Of a stretch of 64,000 bases of DNA, positions 1-8,906 are shown piece by piece. How positions within the stretch are numbered: position 1 is the first letter of the stretch; each line of letters opens with the position of its first letter. Below the pieces are notes generated by a model. It was not told where the DNA came from. It worked only from the letters and a program-made list of their open reading frames with translations, and ran no database searches. Origin of the DNA: Chlamydiales bacterium (GTDB lineage Bacteria > Chlamydiota > Chlamydiia > Chlamydiales > JAJFMA01); NCBI GenBank assembly GCA_030679955.1, contig JAUXSF010000009.1:1-64000 (forward strand), read 5' to 3'. The position numbers and the translations under genes are program-made.

Positions 1-56
1 TTTAAACCCGGTTGGCTACCTATCTCGCAGGCTCAGCGTAAGCGAGAACCATGAGG

Positions 57-114
57 TTTGTTGCCGCGCAACGAGACTGAGTCTGTAGACTCAGGCGAGG
101 AGCGAGGCAACAAA
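57..114. repeat. Nested palindrome inside the left end of the IS
   Basis: tttgttgcc (57-65) pairs with ggcaacaaa (106-114), and an inner gactgagtc/gactcag pair sits between them. The stretch from about 29 to 128 is absent from the deleted IS copy near 10.66 kb, where tatctcgcag continues directly into ctcgctgaga. It therefore looks like a small palindromic insertion within the IS, flanked by a short tcgcag repeat. Confidence 0.6.
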
Positions 115-205
115 GATCATGCGTTCGCAGCTCGCTGAGACGCGAGAGCCCGTCTTAAATATTTTTTTTCGCTACCATATCCTTCTTTAGCTGAAGGAGA
201 TATCT

Positions 206-1042
206 ATGCTAGTTGAAACCATCACCTGCTATTGCATCTGCGATGATCTACTCAAGGCTCTTGGGCATACGGATGACCCACAATGCAAAATGGGATCAGC
301 CGAAGTCTTGACTGTCGGCCTAGTCGCCGCGTTGTACTTCGGTGGTAACATTCAAGCGGCAAGACGTTTTTTGTATTGGCACAGATATATCCCTAGAATG
401 CTTAGCCATAGTCGATTAAATCGACGCCTGCTTAGCGTTTCGAGCGATCTATGGCTAGCCCTTTTTACGCTGGTTAAACACATTTGTAACCAGCTCCGAC
501 CTGTTGATAAGTTTATTGTAGATAGCTTTCCAGTGCCTGTATGCCTGCCCTGTCGAAGTTGGCGTTGTAAGCTGTATCAAGGAAGATCTTATCTTGGATA
601 CTGCGCAGCCAAAAAGCTTTCCTACTATGGGTTAAAAGTTCACCTAATCGTGACTGTTGAGGGTGATCTTTGGGAATTCGTTGTAACCCCAGCTTCGATG
701 GCAGATATTACAGCTTTACGAAACATGGATCTAGACCTTCCCGAGAATGTAACGTTATTTGCGGATCGTGCTTATAACCACTATGACTTTGAGGAAGAGC
801 TTGCACAAGACGCAAAGATATCGCTAATTGCTCAACGAAAATGTAATTCCAAACGGCCTCACAGCGGTCCTGTATCCTACCAACAAAGTACATACCGCAA
901 ACGTGTTGAAACAGTCATCAGTCAGATCACAAGGCGCTTTTCCCGCAATATTGTGGCTCGATCTGCCCGAGGATTTGTATTACGTTTAGAGCTAATTATT
1001 CTAGCATATCCGTTAAGTCGGACAATTGAAATTTTAACATAG
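206..1042 (+). CDS. IS982-family-like transposase
   Basis: DDE transposase of 278 residues that would cut and join the ends of the surrounding insertion sequence. Likely catalytic acids are Asp106 (in VDSFPVPVC), Asp187 (in LFADRAY) and Glu235 (in KRVETVIS). The YYGLKVHLIV stretch followed by PASMAD is typical of IS982/IS4-like DDE folds. The ATG is preceded by GAAGGAGA at 193-200, a good ribosome binding site. The frame is open end to end and the terminal repeats are intact, so the element could be active; that is inference. Confidence 0.88.
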   Translation: MLVETITCYCICDDLLKALGHTDDPQCKMGSAEVLTVGLVAALYFGGNIQAARRFLYWHRYIPRMLSHSRLNRRLLSVSSDLWLALFTLVKHICNQLRPVDKFIVDSFPVPVCLPCRSWRCKLYQGRSYLGYCAAKKLSYYGLKVHLIVTVEGDLWEFVVTPASMADITALRNMDLDLPENVTLFADRAYNHYDFEEELAQDAKISLIAQRKCNSKRPHSGPVSYQQSTYRKRVETVISQITRRFSRNIVARSARGFVLRLELIILAYPLSRTIEILT

Positions 1043-1160
1043 CGCCCTTACTGACTGGCTGCAGCAAGCAATCTACAATGCGCAACTCCTCGGCAATAGC
1101 TCGCTATTGCCTCGTCGTTGCCCCTTGTATCTTGCATGCTTCGCCGAGTCAATAAGGGCG
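1043..1160. repeat. Nested palindrome between transposase stop and right IS end
   Basis: The outer arms cgcccttactgac (1043-1055) and gtcaataagggcg (1148-1160) match with one mismatch. Inside, ggcaatagc and gctattgcc form a perfect 9-bp hairpin near 1092-1111. The block fills the whole space between the transposase stop codon and the right terminal repeat. It could be a small palindromic repeat acquired by the IS, or a structured end of the transposase transcript. Confidence 0.6.
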
Positions 1161-1191
1161 GATAGGTAGCCAACCGGGTTGTAAAGATAAC

Positions 1192-2559
1192 TCAGGCTTG
1201 CAAATCTAAACCCTCCGGCAAAGGTTGGGTGTGGGTAGAGGTAGATCCTATGAGGTTTCTTAAACCATACGGCAAGGCTTGGTTGTAACCTCTCCCCACT
1301 ATGAGCGTCTGCAAGTTTTGAAGATTCAAACTCTCCGGCAAGGCTTGGTTGTAATCGGATCCCATTTTGAGCGTCCGCAGATTTCCAAGGTTCAAGCTCT
1401 CTGGAAAAGCTTGGTTGTAGAGACCCATTTTGAGCGTCTGCAGACTCCCAAGATTTAACCCCTCCGGAAAAGATTGGTTGTACCACACACCCATTTTGAG
1501 CGTCTGCAGGTTCCCAAGATTTAACCCCTCCGGAAAGACTTGGTTGTAAATATGCCCCATTGTAAGCGTCTGCAGGTTCCCAAGATTTAACCCCTCCGGA
1601 AAGGCTTGATCGTAACTATACCCCATTGTAAGCGTCTGCAGGTTCCCTAGATTTAACCCCTTCGGAAAGGCTTGGTTGTAAGTATGCCCCATTGTAAGCG
1701 TCTGCAGGTTCCCAAGATTTAACCCCTCCGGAAAGGCTTGGTTGTACTTAGCCCCCATTACGAGCGATCTTAAATTGGACAATACCGCTTGAGGGATTTT
1801 TTTATTAAAAGTGTCCGACAGCACTAACGTTTCAGCATTAGTAAATTTCTCAAGTTTATAAGAGAGATTTCCACAATTAACATACTTGATATAGGGAGCA
1901 ATATTTTTATAGAAGTCGGGAAACTTAACAGCCAAAGAAAGGGGAATTTTGCCTTGATCTATGCACTTTATTAGCAAGCAGGAGGTCAAATTAATATCGG
2001 TTCCGGATAGAGACATAATCAAGTTAAAGGAATCTTCACAATTTAAATAATCTATTATCAGACATTTAATTTCTAACGGACATGACTCATACTCAGACTT
2101 ATAATTATGCCTACAAACTAACCTATTTATTAAAACTAAAACTTCTTTTTTATATTCCAAATTCTCGCTACATATTTTTGGTACTATATCTTCCTCAAGA
2201 AGCGAATATATCTTGTTTGAATCCACATTACTGCGTCTAAGTAAATGAAAATTATCTCGTAACAACCTACAAATTATTACCAGATCATCACTAGTTATTT
2301 TAGCTTTTTTATTTATTATTTCTTGAAAAGTGTTTATGATCTTAGTAGTTATTTGTTTTTCCGCACGATTTATAAAGAGTCTTTTACTTAATAATAAGAC
2401 ATAACCCGATAGGACCATTGCGGTACCTGCAATTAAAGGCGCGCTGATTATCGATGGTAAATAACTACTCATATTGGCCATGGACTCACTCGCTAGCAGG
2501 GGAAGTATTTCGTCTGAATGGGAATAAACAAAACCTGAACAAACATTAGTCAAATACAT
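1192..2559 (-). CDS. F-box-like and FNIP-repeat protein, putative host-directed effector
   Basis: The 455-residue protein ends in about nine repeats of 22 residues with the pattern LQTLTMG-x2-YNQAFPEGL (about 243-450), matching the FNIP repeat (LkTLtFG..FNqp..lP) of Dictyostelium and giant-virus proteins. At about 160-190 the stretch PLEIKCLIIDYL followed by a conserved small helix resembles an F-box, the usual partner of FNIP repeats and a recruiter of SCF ubiquitin ligases. A hydrophobic segment is at about 37-58. The start has GGTGAGG seven bases upstream. The IS right end lies 11 bp past the stop, so the C-terminus may have been trimmed. FNIP versus generic leucine-rich repeat is fairly clear; the F-box call is tentative. 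Confidence 0.72.
   Translation of the reverse strand: MYLTNVCSGFVYSHSDEILPLLASESMANMSSYLPSIISAPLIAGTAMVLSGYVLLLSKRLFINRAEKQITTKIINTFQEIINKKAKITSDDLVIICRLLRDNFHLLRRSNVDSNKIYSLLEEDIVPKICSENLEYKKEVLVLINRLVCRHNYKSEYESCPLEIKCLIIDYLNCEDSFNLIMSLSGTDINLTSCLLIKCIDQGKIPLSLAVKFPDFYKNIAPYIKYVNCGNLSYKLEKFTNAETLVLSDTFNKKIPQAVLSNLRSLVMGAKYNQAFPEGLNLGNLQTLTMGHTYNQAFPKGLNLGNLQTLTMGYSYDQAFPEGLNLGNLQTLTMGHIYNQVFPEGLNLGNLQTLKMGVWYNQSFPEGLNLGSLQTLKMGLYNQAFPESLNLGNLRTLKMGSDYNQALPESLNLQNLQTLIVGRGYNQALPYGLRNLIGSTSTHTQPLPEGLDLQA
1200..1790 (-). repeat. 66-bp tandem coding repeats (FNIP units)
   Basis: Consecutive 66-bp units share gcgtctgcaggttcccaaga followed by tttaacccctccgga. The central units (about 1430-1750) are nearly identical at DNA level, including synonymous sites, while the outer units are more diverged. 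This points to recent unit duplication or gene conversion. Confidence 0.85.
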
Positions 2560-2768
2560 TTACACCTCACCATATTAAAAATACACACTATTTTAATATA
2601 CAACAGTACAGGCATTACTAATTATAATCAATTAAAAATATTCATTTGTAACCGCAAAATGGAATGTGGTCATCCGGTTAATTGAGTACCTTTGGTTTAT
2701 GGATCTACCCTATTGACACACTAACCTGTATTTGTGTCCATAAGGTCCATAAGGTCAATATCGTTCAT

Positions 2769-3394
2769 AGGTCATTAAATAAGATCTAGCTTCAGAAGAA
2801 GGCTTTCTAGTGTGCTGCGGATAGAGCTAGAGCGTTGAATGTTGGTACGAGCTTCTATGATGGCTTCCTGAACATCTTTAGGGGGCGACTTTGTCCACAC
2901 TGGAAGGCATGACGAAGCGGCTCTAAGCGATCGCGGTGAACCAATAAGCTCGTGTTGCCCCCGCAGCGCAGCGGTTCGAGGTCGCGGTACCATCCCATAA
3001 TAACTTCAAAAAGAGCATCGACTTCTTCGCGAACGCGCAAAGTTACGGCGCCATCGATTTCTTTTTGAAAGGCATCGCGCTGAGTAGCAGATAGCTCATC
3101 AAAACCACGTGGGGCGATCTCACTTGTGCAAGCGGCTGAAAGAGACTCTTTTAGAGCTTCAAAGCTAGTGTGAAGAGTGTCCACCACAGTCGCCAAGTGC
3201 TTATAGGTTGGCAGTCTTCCACTCGACAGAGTATCTAACATTAGGTCGCGTTTATTGTCATCAGACTGACTAAGCAGACGCATAGCGCGCCCTATCGAAC
3301 CGGAGAACCTGGCAGCAACGCGTTCGGCTTCCTGAACAGAGCAACCATGCTTTTGTTGCAAAAAGGCTGCGATTTGCGTTTCTGCAATCGGCTA
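2769..3394 (-). pseudogene. Decayed duplicate of the 3' end of holB
   Basis: This stretch aligns along its whole length with the 3' part of intact holB at 13709-14335, in the same orientation. It encodes the last two hundred or so residues of the clamp-loader delta-prime subunit. It has no ATPase domain, and a one-base deletion (cttt here, ctttt in holB) near 2877 shifts the frame before the last 35 residues. Many further substitutions separate the copies. Homology ends abruptly at about 3394. Together with intact holB it forms a 626-bp direct repeat around the islet between them. Confidence 0.93.
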
Positions 3395-3525
3395 AACATC
3401 CTTCTAGCTCTCTATTTCTTTATACCACACTCGGCGCCAAACTTGGATTTGGGCCCATGCTAAAGCTGGTTAATAGAAAATAATTAAAACACGGAAACGA
3501 TATAGTATCGACATTAATTAATCAC

Positions 3526-3554
3526 TTGACATCCAAATTCAATTAATATAAATT
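3526..3554 (+). promoter_or_regulatory. Putative promoter of the large OTU gene
   Basis: TTGACA at 3526-3531 is followed, after 17 bases, by TAAATT (3549-3554), or after 15 by TATAAA (3547-3552), in a very AT-rich stretch. The gene starts about 50 bases downstream. Consensus matching only. Confidence 0.4.
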
Positions 3555-3604
3555 TGAGATATCTTTTTAAAAATTTACAATAATCAAACAACACGAAAAG
3601 TCTA

Positions 3605-6600
3605 ATGAATATCAATAACTCTACCGATCAGTTGCCCAGAAATGAAAGATCGCGACCAAACCGTCCTCCTAATCAACCTTACACGCATAATACTGGCAAC
3701 CAGGATGCTAATAGATTTAGTTATAACCCTAATCAAAGAAATACAGGGAACTTCCCTCGCCCACAAGACTTCCAGGTCAATTCAAATTCCGGAAATCGTG
3801 ATCGAGACCACCGATACTCATCTAATCATAATAGCCCTCAGCAACAGCCATCTAATCGCAATCCCCAGCAGACCACCAACATACAAGGGAATCGTCCCGA
3901 AGGTAGGCTACGGCAGTATTCTAGGGCTCTTTTATCAAAAATTATAGATAACAGTCTTTCATTACGAGAATATGCAAATATCACGCCAAGGGAGTTAACA
4001 ACAATCTTAGGCATGGTTCAAGATCAGGACCAGGAACTCATTGCGCACATTCCAACAGTATTAAACAACATCTCACCATATTTATTTGAATTATGCGATC
4101 GTTCAGACAACAAGTATATAACCGAATCAATCAAAAAAGTTTTCTTTTGCGCCAACAAAAACCAAGACGCACTACCCATATGCAGAAGAATTATCGCTAA
4201 ACTAATTGTAAGACCACGACTGAATATCTCCAAGCTTACCAATGATGAAATTACTCAATTAATAAAAACATTATCTATAATTAAAGTTACAAACAGAGAT
4301 GATCCCAAAATTTCCGAACACATACTCGAGCTATTAAGTAATTTAAATCAAAAAGAAATAAAAGCCATAGATTTTGAAACTATTATCAACGCTTTGAACT
4401 ATACAGACGTCAGCAAATTAAATTTCAACAGATTCATAGATAAACATGTTGATGATTTTTTAAAATCACTAACAACTTTTAAACAAAACACTTTATGTAA
4501 TTTACTGGAATTAATAGGCTGTTCATTTACCGATAGAAACATACACGAAGAAGTTACTAAATTAATTCAGACTACTCTGGTTAATATTAAATACAAAGAA
4601 CTTCCTGCAAACAACTTAGTGAACTACGCTTCTGGATTGATGTTGTTGGATTCGATCTATTACAACGCTTTTAATATGTCAAGATTGATTTCTGCGATAG
4701 AAGAGATAAATTCTCGCGATTTAGATGAGTCTTGTATTCAAAGAGTAGAAAAGGGACTACGACACATAAAAAGACAACATAGTGAGTTGGGGAAAGCTAT
4801 AACTACTTGCCTACTAAAATTTTGCAAAATTCATTCTGGCCAATCAGTAGATATAAACTATCATCTATTGGGCGCCTTAAATAATTTTCAATTTAGCGAA
4901 GAAGAATCTCTTTCAATAAAACCATTAATATTAAAATTAGCAAAAGAAATCGTGGATAAACAACCCGAGATCTTCCCTATTTTTATATGTGACATCGCTA
5001 AAAGTTTCACGCGTTTATCTTTGACTAGAGCAGAAAAAGTAGGCGTAGACGCAGCTATTCTTAAAATAGTAGATCGTGATATTAAAACAATCTACCCCAC
5101 ATTTAACCTTCGATCTAAAACGGAAGTTGCGTCCGCCCTAGTTCAGGTAGCGGTAACAGAGGAAAACCAAGAAATTTTTAGGCGGTTTTTTGCATCACTA
5201 CTTCCTAAAGTAGACTTCAGCACCGTTTTTACTCATTATCACCGCGACTTGCTTGAATATATTTCTAAATCGTCGATCCATGAAGCTCCGCAGCAAAATT
5301 ATGTTAATGAAATAATTACATCAGTAAATAACCATAAAATTCGACCTGGAGATATAACCTTTATAGTTGAATCGCTTCGTCGGTTAAAAACTATTCATAA
5401 ATACCATGGATTAGATGACGCCTTGCAAAAGTTAGAAGGCTTATTAAAAAGCTATGCAGCTACGATACAGGCTGATGGTTTTGTGCCGAAGCTCTATGAC
5501 CATGAAGATATCGCTCTTAAAGCTATTATCCTTAAAAGAATTCACGATGCTTTGGAGTACCGACCTGAAAATGCTCCACACGACTCCGAGATTACTATAG
5601 AGGAAGTTGTCGATTTTCGCGAAGTGGAACGAAATAGTCTGCAGCAGCTACCTACACCTCAAGAAGAGCTACCAATTACGGTATCTTCACGCTTTTCTTC
5701 GATTCCTAACTTCTCCGCAAACTCAGACAGTAACGGGCTAATTCCGTGTGTTCTTGAGCAGCACCGTGAACAGATCATTGAAGCCTTATCCAATTCGAGC
5801 AATTCTCATGGAAGATTTTCTCTGGATCTAAATCAACCAGGTTTACACGACTTAGCTGAAGATTTGAATGTTATTTCTCAGGGTAATCCAAGCTGTAGTG
5901 CGATTTATAATCATTTGTCGATTTACCATAGCGGAGTAGGTCCTAATCATCCCGTATTTGTCCCGGCGCCACCAGTTAGCAGGCAGCCCTGTAATCTACC
6001 TGCCTATGCTGTTGAGTCCTTTTTTGATCTTTGGGCAGATACAGCACGCGCTGCAATTGAAGGTAGTGAACTGCCGACTTCAGGGCTTGTGTTGATTGAA
6101 ATATCCAGTGAAAAGTATCAGCCCATGACCTACACTAGAACTCATGGGGTGCTTGAATTTCATCCCTTCCATATGGCACAGCACAACGCTCTCATTACCG
6201 ATCCTATGAAGTTTGAGAATGGCGTGATATGCGTTAGCAGCGCAGGTAGCTTGCTCAAACGTCCGGACTTAATTGTCATTTTTAGGAAGCGAAAAGCCAC
6301 AAATCTTCAACTTAATGATCTCTATTCTAAAAAAATAAAAGTTTCAGATGGATCAGACGCTCCATCCACAGACAATAAACGTCCTGCTCCTGCGATGGTG
6401 GATCCTTTTGCCTTGCCCCAATTGGCTAAATCAGACGGATTGCATAGGCAAAGAACTACTATCAAAAACAGTGAAGTTGGTATTGAGCAGATTTCTCAGC
6501 GCCGCCATATACAACTCTTACCTACAACCATAAGCGATTTACAAACAATAATTTCTACCTACTCGTCTCCTACTTCAGCGACACCTCAACAGATGAAATT

Positions 6601-8815
6601 TTATGAGGCTATGTTTCCCCACCTGTCAAAACAGGATATACAAGCCATCCACAGCAGTTTGACCTCTAATCATACAATGTCCATCGATGCACCGTGTATT
6701 TATGACGAAAAGTTCTTCTCACTATTGGTTCTTTGGATAATGTCTGATGAGAAATGTATTGTTGGATTGCAAACATCTGATTTAGAAGAATTTAAAACTC
6801 ACTTCGTAAATAAATTAAATAAATTTGAAAAAGAAAGCCTCTTAAGTGTTGCCTGGAAATTAGCAAATGGAGAGGAAGTTCCTTTACCTGTTATAAGATC
6901 AGTGATACTTGATGATTCTATTTCTATTCGATTACGTCTACAGCTGTGTCACGGGTTAAAAAATAACAGATCAACGTTATTGGGTGAGCTGTACAGGAGT
7001 CAAGCAACTATTTACCAGGACGATCCTGAGTTTCAAAATATTGCAAAAAACTATCCTAATGACACCAGCAGAGCAGTACTAGCCTATTTCACACTCCTAC
7101 AAACAGGATCTGAGCTTGATGAAATTCTTGAAGCTTGCAGACAATTTAACCGGCCCCCAACCAATTTCGCATCCCAAGTGAAAGCTACCGATAATGAAGC
7201 TCGAGCCGACGTCTTGCTTGCCAGCGAAACTTTTGTTATCACCACCGAAACCTTACTCGTTAACTACGCTAAACTAAATACTCTGACTGAATTAAATCCA
7301 CGAGTCTTCCTTCCTCTGAGCGATGCTGAGGGACACCGCGCAGTATATGATGCGGTAGGCAAAGGACGTTTAATGGTATGGAGTGACCGTTCAAGCCTCA
7401 AAAATCAGTTAGAGCTCATGCGCTTACTCGATATCGAGCGCAGCACCCTTAGAATGCAAACTATTATTAAATCTCTAACTCGTAAGCCTGATCACGCGCA
7501 ATATGTGGAACTTTTAAGTCTTATTGTTCTGACACAAAAAATAATTCAACTGAGCCAGTTGGATGCAAAGCCTTCTCTAAATAACGTTGAAAACAAGGTT
7601 ATTCACCATAGTGAACGGGTTGCAGCAAAAGATGCCATTTACAAGTACTTTCATCCCAGGAACGCCGGCCGCAAACTTTTGAAGACGTTAGCGACAAATG
7701 ATGCTCGTACAATGATTTATCTAGTTTCCTCTGGCATGGAAAATATGCAAGAACACATTACGCAACTGCAACTTCGTTTTATATTTAAATTTACGATTGA
7801 GCAGATCACTGGAAGCTCTAAAATCCGTCAATTCACCCAAGGTACCGAACAACAACCAAAAATATATATAGTGACTTCCGGAGTTTTGCCATCTAGAATT
7901 CCTTCATTCCCTCTTTTAGTCGATCCCTTTATGAACCATCATGGAGCTATTAGCTGGCATACCAATAAAGTCATTCGTTTCTCAACTCAAAAAAGCGAGC
8001 GACATCCTTTAAATGAAATCGAAATCTCATCGAAACTAGATTACGCTGGATGTTTTGCAGATGGCGATTTAGCCATGTTGGACGAAACGATGCGTAAGCA
8101 ATTGGCGCTATTAATAAAATCATGCCGAGTTACTCCAGAATTAGTCAGGAACATAAAGAGCACCTGTCGTCTAACACCAGAAGCCATGGCTGTCTCGATT
8201 GATCTTCTTGACGCTTTAAAGTCGGTACCTCCTCTGCCCTCTAATTCTCAGCCACCCCAAGATGGCCCCATCGTCATTGATGGTATAACACTACGCCTTA
8301 AGCCCGTTTTGCGAGACGGCTCTTGTCTCTACCAGTGCTTTGTAGACAGTGGAATCATGCAAGATGTTACCTCTGTGGAGGAATGCAGAAAGGCTTTAAC
8401 CGACATAATTCTCTCCGATCCGAATGGTTATAGGAATCTCATGGGAGAAGAAGAAGTCCTTTCAGTTACTAATGCCATCTTTTTCTACGAGGGACCTGAA
8501 AAAGAACGTTACGAAACCGCGTTAGCAACACTTAACAGCTTACGTTTGACTCAAAATCCAAGCCTTCCACAGTATTCTCAATTAAGCGCAGACTTCCTAG
8601 ATCACCTCTTTAATTTATATATTGATGTTTCAAAAAACACCCCTCTGTGGGGTGGTTTTCTAGAAATGAATGCATTTTCGAACACCTATGAGGTCACCAT
8701 CGCAATAGTAACTGAAGGCCAGATTTATCAAATCATTGAACCTTCCAATGGCTATCAAAAAAACATCTATCTTAGGTATCAAGACAACCATTACGATTAT
8801 TATGTCAAAGAATAG
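3605..8815 (+). CDS. Giant OTU-family cysteine protease, putative deubiquitinase effector
   Basis: 1736 residues. The C-terminal ~180 residues form an OTU-like domain: RDGSCLYQCF with Cys1574 as likely nucleophile, a WGGFLEMNAF segment, and NHYDYYV with His1729 as the likely base. OTU enzymes cleave ubiquitin chains; a chlamydial OTU effector is known (ChlaOTU of C. caviae). Residues 1-105 are rich in Asn, Gln, Pro and Arg and look disordered. About 105-660 is helical and repetitive without a clear family match. Around 895-920, RKRKAT with KKIKV downstream resembles a bipartite nuclear localisation signal. The Shine-Dalgarno sequence is weak (GAAAAG). The gene is visibly more AT-rich than the core genes, which suggests acquisition. 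Function of the first 1500 residues is unknown. Confidence 0.8.
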   Translation: MNINNSTDQLPRNERSRPNRPPNQPYTHNTGNQDANRFSYNPNQRNTGNFPRPQDFQVNSNSGNRDRDHRYSSNHNSPQQQPSNRNPQQTTNIQGNRPEGRLRQYSRALLSKIIDNSLSLREYANITPRELTTILGMVQDQDQELIAHIPTVLNNISPYLFELCDRSDNKYITESIKKVFFCANKNQDALPICRRIIAKLIVRPRLNISKLTNDEITQLIKTLSIIKVTNRDDPKISEHILELLSNLNQKEIKAIDFETIINALNYTDVSKLNFNRFIDKHVDDFLKSLTTFKQNTLCNLLELIGCSFTDRNIHEEVTKLIQTTLVNIKYKELPANNLVNYASGLMLLDSIYYNAFNMSRLISAIEEINSRDLDESCIQRVEKGLRHIKRQHSELGKAITTCLLKFCKIHSGQSVDINYHLLGALNNFQFSEEESLSIKPLILKLAKEIVDKQPEIFPIFICDIAKSFTRLSLTRAEKVGVDAAILKIVDRDIKTIYPTFNLRSKTEVASALVQVAVTEENQEIFRRFFASLLPKVDFSTVFTHYHRDLLEYISKSSIHEAPQQNYVNEIITSVNNHKIRPGDITFIVESLRRLKTIHKYHGLDDALQKLEGLLKSYAATIQADGFVPKLYDHEDIALKAIILKRIHDALEYRPENAPHDSEITIEEVVDFREVERNSLQQLPTPQEELPITVSSRFSSIPNFSANSDSNGLIPCVLEQHREQIIEALSNSSNSHGRFSLDLNQPGLHDLAEDLNVISQGNPSCSAIYNHLSIYHSGVGPNHPVFVPAPPVSRQPCNLPAYAVESFFDLWADTARAAIEGSELPTSGLVLIEISSEKYQPMTYTRTHGVLEFHPFHMAQHNALITDPMKFENGVICVSSAGSLLKRPDLIVIFRKRKATNLQLNDLYSKKIKVSDGSDAPSTDNKRPAPAMVDPFALPQLAKSDGLHRQRTTIKNSEVGIEQISQRRHIQLLPTTISDLQTIISTYSSPTSATPQQMKFYEAMFPHLSKQDIQAIHSSLTSNHTMSIDAPCIYDEKFFSLLVLWIMSDEKCIVGLQTSDLEEFKTHFVNKLNKFEKESLLSVAWKLANGEEVPLPVIRSVILDDSISIRLRLQLCHGLKNNRSTLLGELYRSQATIYQDDPEFQNIAKNYPNDTSRAVLAYFTLLQTGSELDEILEACRQFNRPPTNFASQVKATDNEARADVLLASETFVITTETLLVNYAKLNTLTELNPRVFLPLSDAEGHRAVYDAVGKGRLMVWSDRSSLKNQLELMRLLDIERSTLRMQTIIKSLTRKPDHAQYVELLSLIVLTQKIIQLSQLDAKPSLNNVENKVIHHSERVAAKDAIYKYFHPRNAGRKLLKTLATNDARTMIYLVSSGMENMQEHITQLQLRFIFKFTIEQITGSSKIRQFTQGTEQQPKIYIVTSGVLPSRIPSFPLLVDPFMNHHGAISWHTNKVIRFSTQKSERHPLNEIEISSKLDYAGCFADGDLAMLDETMRKQLALLIKSCRVTPELVRNIKSTCRLTPEAMAVSIDLLDALKSVPPLPSNSQPPQDGPIVIDGITLRLKPVLRDGSCLYQCFVDSGIMQDVTSVEECRKALTDIILSDPNGYRNLMGEEEVLSVTNAIFFYEGPEKERYETALATLNSLRLTQNPSLPQYSQLSADFLDHLFNLYIDVSKNTPLWGGFLEMNAFSNTYEVTIAIVTEGQIYQIIEPSNGYQKNIYLRYQDNHYDYYVKE

Positions 8816-8906
8816 AGTCAGATAGGAAATTCAATGCGGTGCTCCCCTGCCAACACGACCACCTTAAGACAAGTCATCGCTCTCCATGTTTGGCATTTTT
8901 AAAGAG

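Larger units (their letters stand above)
5..1180 (+). mobile_element. IS982-family-like insertion sequence, complete
   Basis: A 20-bp perfect inverted repeat bounds the element: aacccggttggctacctatc at 5-24 and its reverse complement at 1161-1180. One transposase gene lies between. ACCC-starting ends and a single DDE transposase of about 280 residues fit the IS982 family. No target duplication can be confirmed because only four bases precede the left end. The right end lies 11 bp after the stop of the minus-strand FNIP-repeat gene. A second, internally deleted copy is at about 10641-10917; compared with it, this copy has about 100 extra bases near its left end. Confidence 0.9.

Noticed and set aside
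1073-1486. 137-codon minus-strand open frame with repeats
   Set aside because: It is a shadow frame of the FNIP-repeat gene and crosses the IS right end.
1200-1790. CRISPR-like array
   Set aside because: The regular 66-bp repeats are in-frame coding repeats with no spacers.
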